From Phycisphaerales bacterium (GTDB taxonomy: Bacteria > Planctomycetota > Phycisphaerae > Phycisphaerales > UBA1924): DNA of 64,000 nt. A program made the position numbers and the translations under genes. The first letter of the stretch is position 1. Each line of letters starts with the position of its first letter. Under the pieces are notes generated by a model, which was not told the origin of the DNA, did not search any database, and saw nothing but the letters and a program-made list of their open reading frames with translations. The stretch lies in NCBI GenBank assembly GCA_029260455.1, contig JAJDDF010000006.1:434001-498000 (forward strand), in the 5' to 3' direction. Below are positions 51,861 to 59,112 of this stretch, piece after piece.

Positions 51861-52376
51861 ATGTCTTCCCGATGGCTCCACATCATCTGGGGCACGCATG
51901 GCACATGGATACCAGGTGATGCGCGAGGCTTTCGCGACTATCACCATCGCATTCACTCAACGGGTGACTATTGCAATCCGCCTCCGCCTGAGGAGCATCT
52001 GGGCTTGCGCAAGATGATGCAAGAGAGAGCAAGCGCTGCTGTGACGCTTCCTGCGCAGTTGCGTCAGCGAGCACGCGATGCCATCATCGACAAGGCGGAA
52101 CGACTTGATCTTGAGATCGTCTGTCTCGTGGTCGCCGCAACCCATGTGCATCTGTTGGCGCGGGTGTCCTGGGAAGAGCACCGCGACATCGTGGGCAAGC
52201 TCAAGCGTCACAGTTCGCACGCGCTGCGAGATGTCCTGCCTGGGCGCATCTGGGGCAAGCGATGCAGCGCCAAACGGATTCGTGATCGGGCGCATCAGGT
52301 CATCACCTATCGCTACATCCTCAAGCACGGGCGCACCGAGGGGGCAAGTGTGTGGACGGCGCGCAAAGAGGGGTAG
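51861..52376 (+). CDS. REP-associated tyrosine transposase (RAYT, Y1/HUH type)
   Basis: 171 aa from the ATG at 51861; no good Shine-Dalgarno. Family features: WLHIIWGTHGTWIPGDARGF at the start, the metal-binding HUH signature in VVAATHVHLLARV, and the region with the candidate nucleophilic Tyr in HQVITYRYILKHG. RAYTs are single-copy, usually domesticated relatives of the IS200/IS605 transposase that act on flanking REP hairpins. Here both flanks carry inverted REP-like copies, which supports the call. No tnpB or accessory gene. Confidence 0.85.
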   Translation: MSSRWLHIIWGTHGTWIPGDARGFRDYHHRIHSTGDYCNPPPPEEHLGLRKMMQERASAAVTLPAQLRQRARDAIIDKAERLDLEIVCLVVAATHVHLLARVSWEEHRDIVGKLKRHSSHALRDVLPGRIWGKRCSAKRIRDRAHQVITYRYILKHGRTEGASVWTARKEG

Positions 52377-52386
52377 CTTTGTCGCA

Positions 52387-52428
52387 AACCGCGCGACTCG
52401 ACGCGAAGCGCGTCTCGTCACCCGCGTC
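52387..52428. repeat. Right REP-like element of the RAYT unit (inverted)
   Basis: Reverse complement of the left copy in both arms: AACCGCGCGACTCGAC (52387-52402) and CGTCTCGTCACCCGCGTC (52411-52428) match exactly. The centre differs (8 bases instead of 5) and extends the stem by GCG/CGC around a 3-base loop, so the hairpin is conserved although the centre sequence is not. Confidence 0.8.
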
Positions 52429-52454
52429 GTGTTCCTCGTGTATTGTTTCCACCA

Positions 52455-54062
52455 ATGGCCTCAAGAAAGATATCGCGCACCACCTTCCAAAGGCCCACGG
52501 GCACGCGCGATTTCTACCCGCTCGAGCTGCTCAAGCGGCGCTACATCACCGAGACGTGGCGGGCGGTATCGATCCGCCATGGGTTCGAAGAAATCGATGG
52601 GCCCACCTTTGAGCACGCGGACCTGTACACCGTCAAATCGGGCGAGGGGATTCTCTCAGAGTTGTTTTCGTTCAAGCGCGAGAGGGGCGATAAGCTCTAC
52701 GCCCTGCGCCCGGAGTTCACGCCGACGCTTGCGCGCATGTACGCCGACAAGGCGGCGAGCCTGCCCAAGCCCTGTCGATGGTTTTCGATTCCCAGCTTCT
52801 TCCGCGCCGAGCGCCCACAACGGGGGCGGCTCCGCGAGTTCATGCAGTGGAACTGCGATGTGATGGGGGAGGGGCGCGAGACGGAGATGCTCCTCGACCC
52901 CGAACTCAGCGCGCCCACAAACCCACTTGTTGCGCAGGACATCGGTTTGGCGTCAGCAGATACGGATGTTATCGAAGTCTTGCTGTCTTCCTTGGATTCG
53001 ATGGGTCTTGCACCCGGAATCGTCCAATGTCGCCTTGGGGACCGGCGCGTATTCGACACGGCGCTTCGGCTGGGGGGGCACGAGCAGTTCGTTGGTGATG
53101 CCAGGATGTTTGATCTCGTTGACAAGAGTTCAAAGCTGTCGTCTGACAAGCTGGTGGAAGCGAGCACGGCAATCGGGGTGTCTTGGAACCAATTGAACAC
53201 CGCGATGCGGCAGGTCGAGCAAGAACTCGACGCAATCGTACAGTCTGGAGGTGTGGTCACTGACGGGCTGCCATTGCTTGTTGCCCGGAAGGGCCTGCGG
53301 GAACTTACAGAAGAAGAGTGGCGAGCACTGGGAGTTGACGAGCTATTTCGCCTTCTGCCGGAAGCGACAGCGCGCGGGCTCGGCAGGTGGCTTCGTGGAG
53401 ATCTTTCCATCGTCCGCGGCCTTGCCTACTACACAGGCACCGTCTTCGAAGTCCTTGCAGAGGGCGAGCGCGCCATCGCCGGCGGCGGGCGCTATGACAA
53501 TCTCATCGAACTCTTTGGCGGGCCGCCCACCCCCGCGTGCGGCTTCGGCATGGGCGATGTCGTCCTGGGCAATCTGCTCGCCGATCATGGCCTCATGCCC
53601 GGCGCCTCAGGCGATACAAGTGAACTGATGGATGCGGTGCACAACATCACCACCGGTGCTCTGGGCTCTGTCTCACTCCGTCCCGATGTCTTTGTCGTGA
53701 GCGCCGACGAGAAGGCGGATGGCGATGTGATTCCTTTGGTTGCGCAACTTCGCCGGGGCGTTGAATCCGATGTCTGGCGCGAGCGCAACGGCAAGCCCTG
53801 GGACGCCGATCGATATGTCATCCCGCCGATGCACGCGCGCCCGACGGACAAGTCGACGCGGAAGGAAGACAAGCTCTGGAAGGATGCGCAGCGCATGCGC
53901 GCGAAGGTCTTCGCGACCGTCTCCGAAGGCGGCAGCGTGCAGCTCAAGAACATAGACACGCGCGAGGACGTTGCGCCTCCATCTGGCGGTGAATGGTCGG
54001 CGAATCCGACGGAAGAAAACTTCGTCGGTCAGCTCTTCGGGTGCCATGGTCACCTTGGGTGA
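52455..54062 (+). CDS. hisS: Histidine--tRNA ligase
   Basis: 535 aa from the ATG at 52455 (a TTG four codons up is unlikely). Class II core: RPTGTRDFYPLELLKR, motif 1 region GFEEIDGPTFEHADLY, motif 2 WFSIPSFFRAERPQRGR, HisA segments RGLAYYTGTVFEVL and GGGRYDNLIELFGG, motif 3 CGFGMGDVVLGNLL. Longer than E. coli HisRS (424 aa): the C-terminal anticodon domain carries an insertion (WRERNGKPWDADRYVIPP, then PTDKSTRKEDKL). The last residues are encoded within a perfect hairpin that spans the stop codon. Confidence 0.95.
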   Translation: MASRKISRTTFQRPTGTRDFYPLELLKRRYITETWRAVSIRHGFEEIDGPTFEHADLYTVKSGEGILSELFSFKRERGDKLYALRPEFTPTLARMYADKAASLPKPCRWFSIPSFFRAERPQRGRLREFMQWNCDVMGEGRETEMLLDPELSAPTNPLVAQDIGLASADTDVIEVLLSSLDSMGLAPGIVQCRLGDRRVFDTALRLGGHEQFVGDARMFDLVDKSSKLSSDKLVEASTAIGVSWNQLNTAMRQVEQELDAIVQSGGVVTDGLPLLVARKGLRELTEEEWRALGVDELFRLLPEATARGLGRWLRGDLSIVRGLAYYTGTVFEVLAEGERAIAGGGRYDNLIELFGGPPTPACGFGMGDVVLGNLLADHGLMPGASGDTSELMDAVHNITTGALGSVSLRPDVFVVSADEKADGDVIPLVAQLRRGVESDVWRERNGKPWDADRYVIPPMHARPTDKSTRKEDKLWKDAQRMRAKVFATVSEGGSVQLKNIDTREDVAPPSGGEWSANPTEENFVGQLFGCHGHLG

Positions 54063-54067
54063 CCATG
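54045..54067 (+). terminator. 10-bp hairpin spanning the hisS stop codon
   Basis: CATGGTCACC and GGTGACCATG pair perfectly around TTG; the TGA stop (54060-54062) is inside the right arm. TTCTTC follows rather than a long T run, so termination strength is uncertain. A second hairpin (9-bp arms, one mismatch, 54088-54108) lies just downstream. Confidence 0.55.
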
Positions 54068-54138
54068 TTCTTCGACATCGCACGAGCGTGGCTGCCCAAG
54101 GCAACCACGGCACACGTTGCACTCTTCTTCTTTCACAC

Positions 54139-54180
54139 AAAGTTCTCTGCGTTCTCTGCGTTCTCTGCGCCTCTGCGGTA
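54139..54180 (+). repeat. Tandem TTCTCTGCG direct repeat
   Basis: Three consecutive TTCTCTGCG units, then CCTCTGCGGTAAA. On the opposite strand it reads as the 'CGCAGAG' type dispersed repeat common in environmental bacteria (encodes the AEAQRTQRTQR pattern if translated). Not a gene. Confidence 0.65.
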
Positions 54181-54184
54181 AAGA

Positions 54185-54760
54185 CTATTCCCCCGGCCAC
54201 TGACCCTGCGCCGATTCATCTTCCAGCGCAGCCCCAAGTCCCAGCACAATGCGGTTGGCATAGGCGAAGTAGGCCGCGGCTTGCGCAACATCAAGAATCT
54301 CCCGATCGCTCAGCCCCGCATCGCGCATTGCTTCGACATCCTTGCGCGTGATTGATACAGGCGATGTTGTGAGTTTGGTCGCATACGTCGCCATTGCGGC
54401 CTCGCGCTCGGTGAGGCTCGAGTCATCACCCTTGCGCAACGCCGCGGCCACGCCGGGGCGCTCCTTGCGAATCAGCCGGTCCAAGCCGCGCGAATGATGC
54501 TCCATGCAGTAGCCGCAGCCGTTGATTCGGCTCACGATCGTACCGACGACTTCGCGCTCGGCTCGACTTACGGGGCTCGGACGATGCATCGATTGCACAT
54601 AGAGCGCACAGTGGGCCTCAAGGGATCCCGGGTTGAGTGAATGCACCTTGAGGACGTTGTCGACGGTGCCGTCCGGGTTGCCAAAGCGCTTGTAAAGTTC
54701 TGCGAGTGGCCCGGTGGCGTCAGATTCGTCGATCATGTCGATGAATGCAGTGTTGTTCAT
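54185..54760 (-). CDS. AhpD-like peroxidase-related (carboxymuconolactone decarboxylase fold) protein
   Basis: 191 aa from the ATG at 54760; longer frames start within the next gene. The redox motif CGYCMEHH (C-x2-C followed by His) is at about residue 80, preceded by SRAEREVVGTIVSRIN. This matches the 'uncharacterised peroxidase-related enzyme' branch, which reduces peroxides via a CxxC disulphide. Lies at the end of a minus-strand unit with the hydrolase. Confidence 0.87.
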   Translation of the reverse strand: MNNTAFIDMIDESDATGPLAELYKRFGNPDGTVDNVLKVHSLNPGSLEAHCALYVQSMHRPSPVSRAEREVVGTIVSRINGCGYCMEHHSRGLDRLIRKERPGVAAALRKGDDSSLTEREAAMATYATKLTTSPVSITRKDVEAMRDAGLSDREILDVAQAAAYFAYANRIVLGLGAALEDESAQGQWPGE

Positions 54761-54788
54761 GAAAACAGCGTAACCGCGAAGGACTTTG

Positions 54789-55715
54789 TCATGCTCGAGA
54801 CACTGATGCACCGTGTTGAGCGATGAACCCTCGCACGGCTTCTGCAGCCCGCTCTTCATCATCCGCCCACAAATCGTTGTGCCCTCGACCTTCAATGAGG
54901 ATGGTATTGCCTTCCGGCGCAGCGTCTGCAATATCCTTCCCATCCTGGATGGGACACACTTCATCGTTTGTGCCGTGAATGACAAGCAGCGGACAGGTCA
55001 CGCGCTGCGCCCAGCCGGTGCGATCGAATGTTCGCCATCTCGGCCCAACACCAAGGCGCATGCCAAGCAACATGAATACCGGTGTGACATTCCACCGGTG
55101 TGGATAGCCCGCGAGACGCATCACATTGCGCGCGGGGGTCCACGGCAGGCGGTAAGGGGCTTCTGCGATCACGCCGACAATCGGCAAGTCGTCGCCGATC
55201 ATTGCAGCAGCGGCCACACTCACGCCGCCACCAAGTGATGCCCCCGCGAGAATGATCGGGCGCTCGTGTGTTTCATGTGCATGCTTTGCGAGCAACGCCA
55301 GCATTGCGGGTTCGCGCGTGCCCAAGGCGCACAAGCCCGATGCATCGCCATGCCCGGGCGGCTCCCATGCGATGATGCGCGAAGCGAAGGGGGTAAAGCC
55401 GCACAGCCGCGGCAATACACCAATGCGTGAATCGCCCCAGCCCGGCGAAAAAATGACAACAGGCCCATCAGATGCATCACCAGCGATATCCCAGATGGGA
55501 GTGCGCGATGATGGCCTGCGCTCATCAAGAGGCAATTCATATTCCTCAAAGTCGCGCGGTACATCGAGTTCTGATGGATCACCCGGGCGATTGCGCGCCA
55601 GCGCCCAGGCGTATGTCTTTCTTGGTGGATGGCGCAAGCGATGCATCGTGAACATCAACACCAGCATTCCCGCGAGTGCCAATCCGGTGAGCAGTAAATA
55701 CAACAGTCCAAGCAT
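54789..55715 (-). CDS. Membrane-anchored alpha/beta hydrolase
   Basis: 308 aa from the ATG at 55715. N-terminal TM (MLGLLYLLLTGLALAGMLVLM), then an alpha/beta-hydrolase domain: oxyanion/first strand PVVIFSPGWGDSRIG, nucleophile elbow GASLGGG, acid GTNDEVCP and His in EGRGHNDLW. Substrate unknown; possibly a lipase/esterase or peptidase. Two bases separate it from the rseP stop. Confidence 0.85.
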   Translation of the reverse strand: MLGLLYLLLTGLALAGMLVLMFTMHRLRHPPRKTYAWALARNRPGDPSELDVPRDFEEYELPLDERRPSSRTPIWDIAGDASDGPVVIFSPGWGDSRIGVLPRLCGFTPFASRIIAWEPPGHGDASGLCALGTREPAMLALLAKHAHETHERPIILAGASLGGGVSVAAAAMIGDDLPIVGVIAEAPYRLPWTPARNVMRLAGYPHRWNVTPVFMLLGMRLGVGPRWRTFDRTGWAQRVTCPLLVIHGTNDEVCPIQDGKDIADAAPEGNTILIEGRGHNDLWADDEERAAEAVRGFIAQHGASVSRA

Positions 55716-55717
55716 GT

Positions 55718-57802
55718 CTAGCCCAACAGCCGCACGACATCGTGGAATGTGATGAACAGAAACAGGCCCACGATCAAGACAAGCCCAGCGAGCATCATGA
55801 CATTTTGTACCGCCACTGGCGCGGGTCTGCCGCGCAGGCCTTCCCAGCACAACAGCAGAAACTGCCCGCCATCAGCGATAGGAATAGGCAGAAAGTTCAC
55901 GACCGCGAGGTTGGCGCTCACCATTGCAAGGAAGAAGAGCACCCAGATAATGCCGCGCTCTGCGAAGTAAAAGCCAGTGTGTGCGATCCCGACGGGGCCG
56001 CGCAGTTGCTCAACAGCCAGTTGCCCCTCAAAGAGTCGCTTGAACGTGAGATAGGTGAGCAGCACCACTCGTTTTGTGCGGTGAAAACCCATGCCGAGCG
56101 CTTCGATCGGCCCTGAGGCTTTGACATTGTGTTCAACCCATCCCATGACTGTACTGTCGAGGCGAGGAATTTCCCATTGGAGTTCGTGCAGTTGGGTGAC
56201 TTCTATTGCCGTGAGTGACCATGTTCGGTGTTCGATGTTGGTAACGCCGGGCAGTTGTAAATCAAGTGCAACATCAGCGCCAGTGCCATTGGCCGCAGCA
56301 TCAGATGTCGCCTGTTGCAGCGAGAGAACAACATCAACGAACGTCGCCGTTGCCTGTCCATTGATTGCAACGATGCCAGAGCCCGCAACAGGTGCGGGCA
56401 GAAGACGATGCGCAGCAACCTCGGTGAGCGGCTTGCCATCCCACCCAGTTGAAAGGAGCGTTTCCGGGGTGCGCGCAAGAAGGTTCGTATTGCGCGCTGC
56501 AGTGGGATTGAAACCAACTTGTCCTTTGCCATTGACAGCAAGCGTCAGGGCGATGACCTCGCCATCGCGCAAGACCTCTGTTTCGATTGCTTTATTCTTG
56601 TGCGCACGAATCTGGGCGATGCCATCGGCCACGCCGGGCCAGTGTGTGTCACCAAGGTGCACAAACACATCGCCTGCTCGGAGACCCTGTTCAGCGGCAT
56701 GGTCATCGGTAGAAAAAACACCCATGAGCGGCATGAGTCCCAGCACATGATCCGCACCGAATTTTGCGTCACCGATCTCGACGTCTGCCAGTTGGAGTTC
56801 CACAATTGGCATGAGTGTGCGCGTCAACGTCGCGCCGCCATCGTGAGGCTGGATCGTAAGGACGATTGGCGCTCCATCTGATGCGCGGATGACTTCTTGA
56901 AGATCAAGCAGTGAGCCAGTGTCCACGCCGTCAACATCATGGCGCGGCAATGTCACGCCATTGACAGCAATAATCGTATCGCCGGGTGCAGTGCCCTCAA
57001 GGCCTATTTTTCCAAGAAGATCGATTAATTCCGCACGAGCCGAAGCGCGATGCACATCATCAGTAATAGTCAGGCTTGTGAGCGGCGAGACGCCAATGCT
57101 CGGCATGCCGTTCTTTTTTTCAGGTGTGACCTGAATGGTGAGCGTTTCGCCATCGCGGTTGATATCAAAGGTGATTGATTCACCCTTGCCGCTCATGGCG
57201 GCTGCGATGCGCAGGTCGCTAAAGGTCATCGCCTTGCCGTTGACCGCGGTGACGACATCGCCCGGCAACATGCCTGCCCGATCAGCGGGGCTGTTGTCCA
57301 CGACGTAGCCAATGATCGGCGCCGGCTCTTTGATGCCCGAGGAAAAGACGACCATGAACAGGATTGCTGCGAGGATCACATTTGCGATGACGCCCGCCGA
57401 GATCACGATCATGCGCTTCCAGACTTTGGCGCATTGATAACTATCTGGCGCATCACTCCGCGCCGAAGGATCGATGTCCTCTTGGCCCAGCATTTTGACG
57501 TACCCGCCAAAGGGAATGAAGTTCAGGCGATATTCAGTCGGACTGACCGCGGGCAAATCACTTGGGTTGCCGCCCGCGTTCGCCAACATGCGTCGGTAGA
57601 CAGCATCGCTTGAGCCTCTGCGCATACCGAGGCCGCGCCGCCAGGACACAATTGCGGGCCCAAAGCCAACCGCAAAGGCATGGCATCGAATGCCAGCCCA
57701 ACGCGCAGCGGCAAAGTGTCCAAGTTCATGAATAACGATCACGAGCCCAAAGCCCACCACAATGAGCACGACGTTCCAGACGTTGAGGATTATGTTGATC
57801 AT
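55718..57802 (-). CDS. rseP: Site-2-type intramembrane metalloprotease, RseP family
   Basis: 694 aa. The active site HELGH is at residues 25-29 in TM1. The first large loop has the YRLNFIPFGGYVKMLGQEDI segment; PDZ domains follow (VVDNSPADRAGMLPGDVVTAVNG, and a second region GLRAGDVFVHLGDTHW), and the conserved NFLPIPIADGGQ (LDG-type) motif is near the C-terminal TMs. Much longer than E. coli RseP (450 aa), with at least one extra PDZ-like insertion. Family role: cleaving anti-sigma factors and signal-peptide remnants. Downstream of dxr, as commonly seen. Confidence 0.93.
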   Translation of the reverse strand: MINIILNVWNVVLIVVGFGLVIVIHELGHFAAARWAGIRCHAFAVGFGPAIVSWRRGLGMRRGSSDAVYRRMLANAGGNPSDLPAVSPTEYRLNFIPFGGYVKMLGQEDIDPSARSDAPDSYQCAKVWKRMIVISAGVIANVILAAILFMVVFSSGIKEPAPIIGYVVDNSPADRAGMLPGDVVTAVNGKAMTFSDLRIAAAMSGKGESITFDINRDGETLTIQVTPEKKNGMPSIGVSPLTSLTITDDVHRASARAELIDLLGKIGLEGTAPGDTIIAVNGVTLPRHDVDGVDTGSLLDLQEVIRASDGAPIVLTIQPHDGGATLTRTLMPIVELQLADVEIGDAKFGADHVLGLMPLMGVFSTDDHAAEQGLRAGDVFVHLGDTHWPGVADGIAQIRAHKNKAIETEVLRDGEVIALTLAVNGKGQVGFNPTAARNTNLLARTPETLLSTGWDGKPLTEVAAHRLLPAPVAGSGIVAINGQATATFVDVVLSLQQATSDAAANGTGADVALDLQLPGVTNIEHRTWSLTAIEVTQLHELQWEIPRLDSTVMGWVEHNVKASGPIEALGMGFHRTKRVVLLTYLTFKRLFEGQLAVEQLRGPVGIAHTGFYFAERGIIWVLFFLAMVSANLAVVNFLPIPIADGGQFLLLCWEGLRGRPAPVAVQNVMMLAGLVLIVGLFLFITFHDVVRLLG

Positions 57803-57842
57803 GACATTCTCTGTGGTGCACGGTCGTGCATTATTTCAAAGC

Positions 57843-59081
57843 CTAGCCGCGCGAGGCATGGCGTGCCGCATCGATGGGCGTACCAAGGGCAGCAGCGACA
57901 AATCGGCGTCCTTCTGCATCCGCAGCATATACATCGTCCATCGAACGAATCGGATTTGAGCCGACAACTTCAATGGCTTGGCACGATAATTCACTCACTC
58001 GACCAAAGGGAATTGAGCGATCGAGAAAGGCCTGTACTGCGATCTCATTGGCAGCATTAAAGACAGCGCCGCTGGTGCCTGCCCTGCGAATCATCTCAAA
58101 GCCGGCGCCAAGCGCCGGAAACATCTCCAGATCGGGCTCTTCGAAATCCAATCGGCCAATCTCTGCCAATGAAAGCGTTGGTGCAAGCCCCGGTTCGCGC
58201 TGTGGCCATGTCAGGGCGGTCTGAATGGGCGTTCGCATGTCAGGTGCGCCAAGTTGTGCAACAACAGAATGATCAGCATATTCCACAAACGCGTGCACGA
58301 TTGATTGCGGATGAATAAGCACCCCGAGGCGTTCAGCATCAAGATCGAAGAGCCACGCGGCTTCAACAAGTTCGAGCGCTTTGTTGGTCAACGATGCCGT
58401 GTCTATCGTCACTTTCGCACCCATGGTCCATGTCGGATGCGCCAGTGCCTGTTCGGGAGTTGCATCATGCACCTCTTGTCGTGACTTACAGCGCAGTGCG
58501 CCACCCGAAGCCGTGAGCACCACACGCCGAATTTCATCACCAAGTGTGATCGGCGGTGCTGCACGATCCCATGCCCCGCCAGTGTGCGCCGCGAGCGCTT
58601 GCCACAGTCCGGAGTGCTCGCTATCAACAGGAAGCAGGCGCGTGCCGCGATCGCGCGCAAGGTGCACGAGCAACTCCCCGGCGGCGACGAGCGCTTCCTT
58701 ATTGGCAAGGGCAATATCTCGACCCAGTTCCGCTGCAGCGATCATCGCAGGCAAGCCCGCAAAGCCGACCATTGCACCAACCACAAGGTCGGCATCAATT
58801 TCTCGCACCAGGCGCTCGGCGGCATTGGTGCCGGTGCGCAGCGCGCCTGGAGAAGTGTCATCACCAGATGCCAGGGCAAGTTCGCAGACATCATGTGCAA
58901 CGGCAGCAGCGCGCAACGCATCACTGTTGCTTCCAGCGGCAAGCCCCACGACATCGAAGATCGGCGCACAATTGTTGTGCGCACACCGGGCATTGAGGTG
59001 CGCAATCACATCGAGGGTTTGCCTGCCGATCGACCCGGTGGCGCCAAGCACGATCACACGCCGGGTGTGTTGGCGATTCAT
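57843..59081 (-). CDS. dxr: 1-deoxy-D-xylulose 5-phosphate reductoisomerase
   Basis: 412 aa from the ATG at 59081, placing the NADPH-binding GATGSIG at residues 13-19; an ATG at 59108 is the alternative. It catalyses the second step of the MEP isoprenoid pathway. Key segments: ANKEALVAAGE, the metal-binding DSEHS, RRVVLTASGGAL, WTMGAKVTIDTASLTNKALELVEA and LIHPQSIVHAFVEY. Dxr partners rseP in the same operon, a widespread arrangement. Confidence 0.96.
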   Translation of the reverse strand: MNRQHTRRVIVLGATGSIGRQTLDVIAHLNARCAHNNCAPIFDVVGLAAGSNSDALRAAAVAHDVCELALASGDDTSPGALRTGTNAAERLVREIDADLVVGAMVGFAGLPAMIAAAELGRDIALANKEALVAAGELLVHLARDRGTRLLPVDSEHSGLWQALAAHTGGAWDRAAPPITLGDEIRRVVLTASGGALRCKSRQEVHDATPEQALAHPTWTMGAKVTIDTASLTNKALELVEAAWLFDLDAERLGVLIHPQSIVHAFVEYADHSVVAQLGAPDMRTPIQTALTWPQREPGLAPTLSLAEIGRLDFEEPDLEMFPALGAGFEMIRRAGTSGAVFNAANEIAVQAFLDRSIPFGRVSELSCQAIEVVGSNPIRSMDDVYAADAEGRRFVAAALGTPIDAARHASRG

Positions 59082-59112
59082 ATCACCGGTGCCCCGTGTA
59101 CCGTCCATTGGA

